Source: Candidatus Auribacter fodinae (lineage in GTDB: Bacteria > Auribacterota > Auribacteria > Auribacterales > Auribacteraceae). Taken from it: DNA of 62,030 bases. This document shows positions 54,077 through 62,030 of the stretch, one piece after another; position 1 is the stretch's first letter, and every line of letters begins with the position of its first letter. The notes below the pieces were generated by a model. It did not search any database, was not told the origin of the DNA, and was given only the letters and a program-made list of their open reading frames with translations. The stretch spans positions 1-62,030 of the forward strand of contig QZJZ01000047.1 in assembly GCA_003599815.1 (NCBI GenBank). The letters run 5' to 3'. A program made the position numbers and the translations under genes.

Positions 54077-57000
54077 ATGGTAACACTTTTAAAAAACAAA
54101 TCATTTATCAAAACAATAGCCCTGATCTGCCTGTTCGCGCTCCTGCATTCCGATTACAAATGCGTTGCCGCGGCTCCTGAGCATAACTCCTCACCCCCAG
54201 TTTCAGTACCGCCGTTATTAACGGAGTCTATAACCGACACGCCGTCAGGCAGGCCTCAGGTGTACCTAATTGAAGACGCGCATTGTGTACCTTCAGTACA
54301 AAAACGGATAACCGACACCTTGCGTGAGCTGTACCAGTCGCATGGGATTAACCGCGTATTTATAGAAGGATGCAGTGGCGATCAGGATTTCAGCTATCTT
54401 CGCCTCTACCCGCTTGAACAGGAACGAAAACAGATACTTACTGACAATATAGAAAAAGGAATTATTACCGGAGTGGAATATTTCGCGTCAACATTTCCGG
54501 CGGAACACGACCTCTATATAACCGGACTGGAAGACAGCAGGCTTTACGATGATAACAAAACCGCTCTTAAAGCCGTTTCCGAGCAGATGGATATACGAAA
54601 CCAGCTCTTTGAATTCGTAAACGAGCTGAATAACTGGATATCTGAAAACACCTCGCCTGAAATAGCAGGGTATGTTTCTGAAATAAACAATAACAATCTT
54701 CTGCATGTAGTGGAATCGCTCATGAAAGACAGGGATATCCTCATTCAATCGGAACTTTTCGCTGATTACGCCGCCATGGAAAACTACTTCAAAACCATAA
54801 GAATTCTTTCATCAATCAATCTTGAAACGGTTTTTCTTGAAGCAAACGCACTGATCAGCGATGAGGTTATCCTAAAAAACATCAGAATAGATAAAAAGCA
54901 ATTATATAACCGAATTGCCCGTTTCTACCTCCTGCCCTCGCAAAAAGACGATATTGATTTTGAGATACTCCGCTGTATTCGCGGTTCGAACCGCTACGCC
55001 AATCTGGAAAGATACTTATCGAACAATCTGGCGCTAAAGGGAACCGACCTGAGCTTAATCGACCGCCAGATGCACGAATTTCTCATCGAATACCTCTATA
55101 CTCTGTGCACATCAGATATGGAACGCGCTGTTCTGCGCTCATACTTCACGTTTCAGAAAGTAGACCGCCTTATTGAACTGAAATGTTCAGCGGAAGAGGC
55201 ACGGCAATACCTGAACAAACCGTTTATGGATTCTCTGGTTGAATATGTTTCCGAACTGCCGAGCCATCTTGCTGAACGACAGTTATCCATGGTCAACAGT
55301 ATTCTTCCGGTTATGTTCGAAGCAATGAACTTCTACCAGAAAGCGATTCAGCGTGACAAGGCAATTCAGGACAATTTCCTGCGTGCTTACACTGAGCTGA
55401 AAGATCCATGCGTCGTTATCATGGGCGGTTTCCATTCGTCCAAGTTCAGGGATTTTCTAACCGCTGAAAATATTCCTGTTACTGTGATACGCCCGCATTC
55501 CAATGATGAGCCTGAACTTTTGCATAAAATTTATTACCAGCACTTTATGACCGGATTTAATATGACTGAAACGGTGTACAACAAAAATTCCTTGGGTACT
55601 CAACCTATATTAAGCGCTTCAGGACAGGGGCAAATGGGCCCTTCCGCTATATGGTTCAACCAGATACTCGGTTCACTCGTTGACGCGGTTCGCCCTGTTC
55701 CGGCGTTGGCTTCGAACTGGGTAAGCGCCATGAAAAAAAATCTTGTTTACGCCGTATCACGGGTCAAAATGCTGATTATTCTTTCATCGATTATCGCGCT
55801 CCTCGGCGTTCAATCGCCACTGTTCGCGCAAGCAGTTACACCGCCCGCTGTTACGCCCGCACCAATAGTTACGCAAACGCCCAGGCCGCTCAGCATAGAA
55901 CAGCGAATGGCGGCGTATGCTCAAAGAATACAAATAGACCGTTCACAATTGCTTGCTGACCTTACATCAACCGATCGGCTTCTTCAGGCAATAGCCCTGA
56001 AAGAGCTGATAGAGCGGAATGATTACAGCACAATACAATCTGTCTTTGAGACCACAGATTCACTGGCACTGCGCCAGATACTTCTTGGAAAAGTGATGCA
56101 GGAGAAACAGTACGCTACGTTAGCGAACATGTTTATGTTTCTGGAGAACCAATCCCGGCTCGCTCAACAGCAGACAGCACAAGGCACTGCGCCGATTCCG
56201 GTTCAACCTGCTATCGACCCGTATCTCGATCAGACGTTTCAGTTATTCGACCTGATGATGATTTCAACCGTCCAGTCAGATCTCTCGTTCCTGTCAAATA
56301 CCAACGAAATAAAAGACGTCGCTACGCGCCAGAGCCTGAAATATATGTTCGTCTATTACATAGAACACTCCGCAGGCAATACACAACAGCGGTTTATTGA
56401 CGCCATTTTTCAGATCACTGAGCTCAGCGACCTGTATGGAATTTATAACTCGTATACCGAGCCGCAGGCAAGCGTTCAGAGACAGATCATTTTCGATCCG
56501 CAGAAACCCAATATGTATTACAGCCACTCCCTCGACCTGATGCGCACCCTCGCCCGTAACAAACTGATGGAAATCTCATTGCAGGCACGATTGGATAATA
56601 TTCTCAGCCGTTCCACAAAAGGCATCACCGCATCCATTTACGCGGAAGACTACGCTGACGCTATGGTACTTAAGGGAATGTTCGACGTGAAGCATCCTGA
56701 TTTCATACCGGCGTTCAAAGCATATTTCCCTGAAGTTTTTGAATCGGTCGCGTCCAATCTTGAACAAAAATTTGCCGATGCGAGATCGCAACTGGTTATT
56801 TCGCCGTCTCAGGCATACCAGCGTGAGTTCAAACAGGTTTCCCCTGACCAGCAGAAACTGTTTATTTATGACAACCAGAAATTCCAGTCCGACATCGAAA
56901 TGATCGACTGGTACGCGAGTATGGGCGTTATGCATTCCGTCGACTACCTCATCAGGACATCAACGGATAACGACCTCATAGAAAATGTATTACGCCAGTA

Positions 57001-60000
57001 TTACATCCATAATATCCCGAAACTTAATGAATTTCATGCGTATTTCAGTACAATCAACCCGTACATCAGCGATCGCATATTGACGCTCCTGCACGAATCT
57101 TTTCTGATGAATCCGGATAAATATTTTGATTTAAAAACCAACAATGACGTTGTCATGCAGGCATTGCTTAAGCTGGCACGGTTCCAACGGCTGAACTCAT
57201 TTTACCCGTCTGTCTGGTATTACCTGCTTGACAATATTCAATCGGAATATTCACTTGCCCTTATTGTTGAAGACAACAAAATCGCGGGTACTGTGCTCAC
57301 GCAAGATGAGCTGAAAGATGTTGAGCAGGAATTGAGCAACAGGTTCGTAATGTTTACGCTGAACACTACCATCGAAGACCTTAAGCTGAAGGAACAGAAA
57401 TATGCGTTCTCCGACCGTACCCAGACAATCAACCAGATCCTGACCGACCTGAACCTCCTGCAGTCACGCTTGTCAACCCCGGACAGACTGATCGCCAAAT
57501 ATAACCTTGAATCCGCATACAAAACATGGCGGGAAAAGATGCACTCTATCGCGCAGGATCAATTTATACGACCGCACGTATTAACCCGTGTGTTCAATCT
57601 GAGTCTTCTTCCTGTGGCAGTAACAGGCGGCATGATTCTGGTGTCATATTTATTGCTATGGTTTGGCATCAGCGGTTTTAAGTTCAGAAAAAAGAAGAAC
57701 GCGGTTGAACAGCCGGTTGTTGAATTAACTCAGCCGCAACAGGAAACGCCTGAGACAAATATGTCTTTCATGGAAATAAACCTGTTTCTTGACGATTTCT
57801 CACGCCTGAAACCTCATGAAATAACCATCGAAGACCTTGACGCATTGCACGCCACTCTGAAAAAAACGAAAAGCCAGCTCAAATATTTTATCAATCTTGA
57901 AGTGGTAAACAACATTTTCCAGACTCTGTACACCTGTTCCAGAATGCCGGATCAGGATACGTATTTTCACACACAGGCTCAAACCGTTTTCAAACAGATG
58001 CAAAAAATTCTCGGCAACGGTGACGACGAATACGTACTGTTTAAACCGCAGGCAGTGGGACAAAAAAGCGTCAAAGCAGACCCGCCCCGGTTTCTTGAGG
58101 TGTTATTGTCCGTTTTCACGTTCGGCCATTCACAAAAACGCATTGTTGCAGAAATGAATAAACTTATTGATATGAGCGGATTTACTGACAACTATAACAT
58201 CCTGAGGCGGCGTCTTGCCTTGTTCAGGCTCCTGTATCTTTTCGCGAAATTAGGGTTCTTCAGCGTGCTGGCAATGGCGCCGGTTATTGATTTAACGCTA
58301 GGGTTTGTGTCCATTTCACTGGTTATAATTTTCCAGACATTCGACATTTTCCTTTACTTTCTCGCAGTCCGGGGCAATGAGGAAATGAAAGACTGGTTTC
58401 GAATGCAGTTCTCCCGCGTCGCAAAGTTCGATAACCGCATTGAATTCGAGAAAGCCGCCGAAGCGGTCGCTGAGGGAGAAACAGCCCGATGGACGATCAT
58501 GTCTATCTGGATCAATATTATCGGCGCGTTTGCCGTGGTCACGTTTATCAGCCCGTGGTTTCTTATACCGTACATCACGATTATCACTCTTGTCTTTTTC
58601 ATCTGGAAAAAAATGATCGGCGAGGAAGAAAATGTCTATGTTAAGAAGTCTGATTTCTACGCGCCTTTATTCGGTACGATTGCCAAAATTGTTATTCCGG
58701 CGATCGGCTTATCGTTCGGGTTCCTCCTGCAGGCATTTATTGTTACAAACCTTTATGAGGCAATGGTACAATTCGGCGGCGGACAATTTCTCAGGGTATT
58801 TTCTAAAGCGGCGCATAGTCTGAAAAAGCTCCGTTTAACGCTTGAAGACGTCATTGGCAACGGCAATATTGTCTCCGAACAGTCATGGCAATCGGATGAA
58901 CCTGCGTATCAAGAAGTCCCGCAAAAAATCGACACGTTCATTTTCGACAATATATCCTCTGCCATACTCAACAAGGCTGAACAGCCGATTGTAGACCAGA
59001 TATCGCTGAAATTCAAACGCCGCGAGCTGATTTATATCAATGCCGTATCAGGCATGGGCAAAACCACGCTCGCCCGCCTGCTGGCACATTATTATAAAAC
59101 AACGACAGGCTCCACCAGTATTGAGGTAAACGGAAAAAAAATCGCCGTTTCAGCGGACAATTTCTCGCATAAATCCCTGCGAAAAATGTTCAACTACCTG
59201 AAATTCGATCATATACCGCATTTGCCGGTCAAAGATATTCTGGACGATGCCAACGTATCACCCAAAATGTTCCTGCAGTTTATCGGTAAATTTCTGCCTC
59301 ACATATCCCAACAGCACCTTGAAAAACCGCTGAATGATTTTCCCGTAAACGAAAAGAAATTCCTGATGCTGGCGGCTTATTTCTATATAAACAAACCAAA
59401 GTTTCTCGTGCTTGACGACCTTCTCACGGGCGTATCTGAAGATATCACAAAACTGATGGTTGACTTCCTGACCAAAGCGCGGAACATATACGGAACAACC
59501 ACAATCATCATTGATGAACAAGTGCATAATTCACTGTTGCCTGAATTCGATGCCAAGTACGCGTTTACCGCCGGAAAAATAGTCCCGTTCAAAGAAAAGG
59601 TTAAGTTCGGAATGTGGCTCAAAACCCCGGTATCTGACGAAAAAACAGCCCCGGAATATATAGCGGAAGAAAAATCTTCAGAAGCTCGCATAACAATGCC
59701 TCCTTCATCAGATCAGGCAGGCGCTGACCAGTGGTCAGGTTCAGAACCAGTCCATAATTTCATGGAAGCAGTGCATTCGCAACTGCCTGCCGTCCCCTCA
59801 TCAAAAGAGATCCTAGATCCCGTGGTTCGTGCGAACATTACCGCAATTGCTTCGGTGGCTGGTTTAATCATCGATTTTACGAATTTGGATGATGCCAACG
59901 ACCGCCTCCGCCTGTTCATGAAATACCAGAAAGGGCCATCTGTTGAACAAGAAGCCGCTCAGATTATTTCAAATATACTTGTCGAAGAAAACGGAACAGG

Positions 60001-60886
60001 GCCGTTACCGTCCGTATTTCGTGATAAGGAAGAATTGCTTGTCCAGATCGTCAATGAGCTGAAAACAACCAAAAAGCTGGGTGATATACGCCTTACTTCC
60101 ATATATAACGTCTTATCAACTGATCGGGTCGCAAAGCTGGTCTCATATGAAATGGACACCGGTTTTCACTGGCCCCTGACAGCTTTTGTATCTGACGTCG
60201 CCACATACGTAAATATATTTAACAGTGAAGATACACAGCACCGCCTGAAATTATGGCATGACTACACGCATGCGCCAAAAGACAGCGCGCCATATGTTGC
60301 CGGAGAAGTTATCGGCAGATTACTTGCCAAACAGAAAACAACAGCGCATGCCCCGTCGGATAATCCGTTTACCACTGTGAATATAACATTGCATACACTG
60401 GAATTAATTATAGGTTCCAGCTCATTATCAAGTCTTTTTGAATCCTTATTAAAAAATATAAACGCTGAAAAACTTTCCGTTTTTGTTGATACGGAACTTG
60501 CACGAAGAAGAGAGGATATGTTAAACAGCCATTTTTCAGTGCTCCAAAACGAAGCGAATGAAACCATCACTGGAAAAACAATCTATGAAATCTGGGGCAT
60601 AAAAATGTTATTTGACCAATTGAACGTAAGCTACGCACTGCTTCCCCATATGCTGAAAACATACAGTTACGTGGAACTCCGGCACAAATTCTTCATTATA
60701 CGCGACGCGGGAGCGCCGGTCACATCTGTCTCCATGCGAATGAATTCTGCCGAAGAATTGCGCGAGTACGCAAGCAAATACCAGCTCGGACAGGAAATTA
60801 AAGAGCTGAACGCGGAAAAAATAGCGCCTATACGAACAAACCAGCGGTTCGCCCCGGTGTGTGCCATATTGGATTCCGCCGCCTGA
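54077..60886 (+). CDS. Giant multidomain envelope protein: ChaN/Tiki-like domain plus degenerate ABC-exporter module
   Basis: A 2269-residue single reading frame. Residues 10-33 are a signal peptide. Residues ~55-480 form an exported domain beginning with YLIEDAH (E66, D67, H69) and closing with MGGFHSSKF (G450, G451, H453), a paired-motif pattern like ChaN/Tiki/TraB hydrolase-like folds. A hydrophobic segment (~562-582) and a Thr/Pro linker follow. Then comes a long helical region (~600-1170), a further helix (~1178-1200), an ABC-exporter-like set of membrane helices (~1375-1570) and an ATPase-like domain. Walker A is AVSGMGKTT (K1662) and Walker B is FLVLDDLL (D1780, with Asp replacing the catalytic Glu). 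The LSGGQ signature is absent. The last ~370 residues are helical and unrecognised. Function unknown. Confidence 0.75.
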   Translation: MVTLLKNKSFIKTIALICLFALLHSDYKCVAAAPEHNSSPPVSVPPLLTESITDTPSGRPQVYLIEDAHCVPSVQKRITDTLRELYQSHGINRVFIEGCSGDQDFSYLRLYPLEQERKQILTDNIEKGIITGVEYFASTFPAEHDLYITGLEDSRLYDDNKTALKAVSEQMDIRNQLFEFVNELNNWISENTSPEIAGYVSEINNNNLLHVVESLMKDRDILIQSELFADYAAMENYFKTIRILSSINLETVFLEANALISDEVILKNIRIDKKQLYNRIARFYLLPSQKDDIDFEILRCIRGSNRYANLERYLSNNLALKGTDLSLIDRQMHEFLIEYLYTLCTSDMERAVLRSYFTFQKVDRLIELKCSAEEARQYLNKPFMDSLVEYVSELPSHLAERQLSMVNSILPVMFEAMNFYQKAIQRDKAIQDNFLRAYTELKDPCVVIMGGFHSSKFRDFLTAENIPVTVIRPHSNDEPELLHKIYYQHFMTGFNMTETVYNKNSLGTQPILSASGQGQMGPSAIWFNQILGSLVDAVRPVPALASNWVSAMKKNLVYAVSRVKMLIILSSIIALLGVQSPLFAQAVTPPAVTPAPIVTQTPRPLSIEQRMAAYAQRIQIDRSQLLADLTSTDRLLQAIALKELIERNDYSTIQSVFETTDSLALRQILLGKVMQEKQYATLANMFMFLENQSRLAQQQTAQGTAPIPVQPAIDPYLDQTFQLFDLMMISTVQSDLSFLSNTNEIKDVATRQSLKYMFVYYIEHSAGNTQQRFIDAIFQITELSDLYGIYNSYTEPQASVQRQIIFDPQKPNMYYSHSLDLMRTLARNKLMEISLQARLDNILSRSTKGITASIYAEDYADAMVLKGMFDVKHPDFIPAFKAYFPEVFESVASNLEQKFADARSQLVISPSQAYQREFKQVSPDQQKLFIYDNQKFQSDIEMIDWYASMGVMHSVDYLIRTSTDNDLIENVLRQYYIHNIPKLNEFHAYFSTINPYISDRILTLLHESFLMNPDKYFDLKTNNDVVMQALLKLARFQRLNSFYPSVWYYLLDNIQSEYSLALIVEDNKIAGTVLTQDELKDVEQELSNRFVMFTLNTTIEDLKLKEQKYAFSDRTQTINQILTDLNLLQSRLSTPDRLIAKYNLESAYKTWREKMHSIAQDQFIRPHVLTRVFNLSLLPVAVTGGMILVSYLLLWFGISGFKFRKKKNAVEQPVVELTQPQQETPETNMSFMEINLFLDDFSRLKPHEITIEDLDALHATLKKTKSQLKYFINLEVVNNIFQTLYTCSRMPDQDTYFHTQAQTVFKQMQKILGNGDDEYVLFKPQAVGQKSVKADPPRFLEVLLSVFTFGHSQKRIVAEMNKLIDMSGFTDNYNILRRRLALFRLLYLFAKLGFFSVLAMAPVIDLTLGFVSISLVIIFQTFDIFLYFLAVRGNEEMKDWFRMQFSRVAKFDNRIEFEKAAEAVAEGETARWTIMSIWINIIGAFAVVTFISPWFLIPYITIITLVFFIWKKMIGEEENVYVKKSDFYAPLFGTIAKIVIPAIGLSFGFLLQAFIVTNLYEAMVQFGGGQFLRVFSKAAHSLKKLRLTLEDVIGNGNIVSEQSWQSDEPAYQEVPQKIDTFIFDNISSAILNKAEQPIVDQISLKFKRRELIYINAVSGMGKTTLARLLAHYYKTTTGSTSIEVNGKKIAVSADNFSHKSLRKMFNYLKFDHIPHLPVKDILDDANVSPKMFLQFIGKFLPHISQQHLEKPLNDFPVNEKKFLMLAAYFYINKPKFLVLDDLLTGVSEDITKLMVDFLTKARNIYGTTTIIIDEQVHNSLLPEFDAKYAFTAGKIVPFKEKVKFGMWLKTPVSDEKTAPEYIAEEKSSEARITMPPSSDQAGADQWSGSEPVHNFMEAVHSQLPAVPSSKEILDPVVRANITAIASVAGLIIDFTNLDDANDRLRLFMKYQKGPSVEQEAAQIISNILVEENGTGPLPSVFRDKEELLVQIVNELKTTKKLGDIRLTSIYNVLSTDRVAKLVSYEMDTGFHWPLTAFVSDVATYVNIFNSEDTQHRLKLWHDYTHAPKDSAPYVAGEVIGRLLAKQKTTAHAPSDNPFTTVNITLHTLELIIGSSSLSSLFESLLKNINAEKLSVFVDTELARRREDMLNSHFSVLQNEANETITGKTIYEIWGIKMLFDQLNVSYALLPHMLKTYSYVELRHKFFIIRDAGAPVTSVSMRMNSAEELREYASKYQLGQEIKELNAEKIAPIRTNQRFAPVCAILDSAA

Positions 60887-60980
60887 GATTATTTCCTGAA
60901 GATCATTGCGCCATAGCACAATCTGTTGTATGATTTCCGCATTGCGCTAAAATGTCAACTCCGGCAAGGGATCACGCATC

Positions 60981-62030
60981 ATGAAATATATAACAGATTT
61001 TCATATTCATTCTCATTACTCACTGGCAACCAGCCGTAAACTTGTGCCTGAACACCTTGAATACTGGGCTTTATTGAAAGGAATATCCGTTGTCGGCACA
61101 GGAGACTGTATCCATCCCGGCTGGTTCAATGAGCTGAAAGACAAATTCACGCCTGCCGGAAACGGGCTGTATTCTCTAAAAGATGAATTCCGGCTTGACG
61201 AAACACGGGCGTTCTCCTCACGGCATCCCGGATATTCCGTTTATTTTATGCTTACGACAGAGATCAGCAGTATTTACAAAAAGAACGGCAAAGTCCGCAA
61301 AGTGCACAACGTATGCGTGTTTCCCGACTTTGAGTCAGCAGGCAAAGTACAGGCAAAACTGGCATCGCTCGGCAACATCGCATCTGACGGGCGGCCCATA
61401 CTGGGGCTGGATTCACGCGACCTCGCGGAAATAGTGTATGCGAGCGGCGACAGGGCATTCGTGATACCTGCTCATATATGGACACCGTGGTTTTCCGTGC
61501 TCGGCTCAAAATCCGGATTCGATTCCATCGACGAATGTTATGAGGACATGACACAGCACATTTTCGCTGTTGAGACCGGCTTGTCCAGCGATCCGCCGAT
61601 GAACAGGGCGTGCAGTATACTCGACCAGTTTCAGCTGGTGTCCAATTCGGATGCGCATTCACCTGAAAAACTAGGGCGTGAAGCGAACCTGTTCGATACG
61701 GAACTCAGTTTCAAGGCTATCTACGATGCCTTAAAAACCGGCAACGGGTTTCTCGGCACTATTGAGTTCTTTCCGCAGGAAGGAAAATATTTTTATGACG
61801 GGCACCGCAAATGTTCCGTGTGCTGGGACCCATTGCAGACCATTTCTCATGGCGGGCTGTGCAGTCAGTGCGGAAAGCCGGTGACCTGCGGCGTGATGTA
61901 TCGTGTCGCGGAACTGGCGGACAGGGCAAACCCTGAAGACGCGCCGATTTATAAAGATTTTCACTCCATAACATCATTACCGGATATTATCGCTGAAGTA
62001 ACCGGCAAAAAGAACACGGCAAAAGCGGTC
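60981..62030 (+). CDS. Endonuclease Q family (PHP-domain) protein, 3' end outside window
   Basis: The frame opens at ATG 60981 and stays open to the window edge (350 codons). The PHP domain shows ITDFHIHSHYS (metal His 8 and His 10), GTGDCIHPG, EISSIYKKNGKVRKVHN, IPAHIWTPWFSVLG and SNSDAHSPEKLGREA. Next is a four-Cys zinc motif (CSVCWDP … CSQCGK) and then the EndoQ-type RVAELADR and LPDIIAEVTG. EndoQ cuts DNA 5' to uracil, hypoxanthine and abasic sites; it was first described in Thermococcales and later found in some bacteria. The ribosome site AAGGGA is weak and distant. Confidence 0.88.
   Translation, partial: MKYITDFHIHSHYSLATSRKLVPEHLEYWALLKGISVVGTGDCIHPGWFNELKDKFTPAGNGLYSLKDEFRLDETRAFSSRHPGYSVYFMLTTEISSIYKKNGKVRKVHNVCVFPDFESAGKVQAKLASLGNIASDGRPILGLDSRDLAEIVYASGDRAFVIPAHIWTPWFSVLGSKSGFDSIDECYEDMTQHIFAVETGLSSDPPMNRACSILDQFQLVSNSDAHSPEKLGREANLFDTELSFKAIYDALKTGNGFLGTIEFFPQEGKYFYDGHRKCSVCWDPLQTISHGGLCSQCGKPVTCGVMYRVAELADRANPEDAPIYKDFHSITSLPDIIAEVTGKKNTAKAV

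Overview
This window looks like a chromosomal segment of an uncultured diderm bacterium. Evidence for an outer membrane is strong: a Pel exopolysaccharide operon with a predicted outer-membrane beta-barrel (PelB-like, ending in Phe) and a lipoprotein (PelC-like). The giant secreted protein at 54077-60886 begins with an 'IEDAH' domain that I associate from memory with Omnitrophota-like candidate phyla. That phylum placement is inference only. TAG is used as a real stop at least once (gene at 21491-22450), so a standard code is assumed.

Left part, 1-14.7 kb, is housekeeping. It starts with a 5'-truncated sugar ABC permease remnant, then dnaK-dnaJ-rsmE-mtaB-cvpA, a NIF3-family gene, dnaG-rpoD, tRNA-Val(CAC), a CdsZ-like zinc-ribbon protein, a membrane/TPR protein and the RNase P RNA (rnpB). 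A dispersed palindromic repeat follows rnpB.

14.9-24.9 kb is metabolic. It holds ilvE, dinB, an arginine-to-putrescine pair (pyruvoyl arginine decarboxylase plus agmatinase), cysE-metX-metW, an AEC transporter with a ferritin-like protein, and an FMN glutamate-synthase-like protein ending in a strong terminator.

24.9-34.7 kb is mixed and partly surface-related. It holds two small exported proteins, a PfkB sugar kinase, an F420-dehydrogenase-beta/pyruvyltransferase fusion, a GT2 glycosyltransferase, a TagF-like transferase, a radical SAM/SPASM protein, TruD and a flavodoxin-ferredoxin protein.

34.9-49.7 kb is a tightly packed nine-gene-plus operon for Pel-type polysaccharide: split PelA (hydrolase, then deacetylase), PelB, PelC, a stand-alone receiver, PelD, PelE, a HEAT-repeat protein, PelF and PelG. 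PelF would polymerise, PelD/E/F/G would form the inner-membrane synthase, PelA would trim and deacetylate in the periplasm, and PelB/C would export. PelD keeps a c-di-GMP I-site with a dead GGDEF motif. The receiver and HEAT genes are not part of the classical pelABCDEFG set.

49.7-62 kb holds an Fe/Mn superoxide dismutase, a BASS-family symporter broken by one in-frame TAG, a glycerophosphodiesterase, an SDR oxidoreductase, a small cupin, the 2269-residue giant multidomain protein, and the start of an endonuclease Q (PHP) gene that runs off the right edge. A short palindrome with core CGTCSGACG recurs in intergenic DNA at 25.3 and 34.7 kb, with a degenerate form at 53.7 kb.
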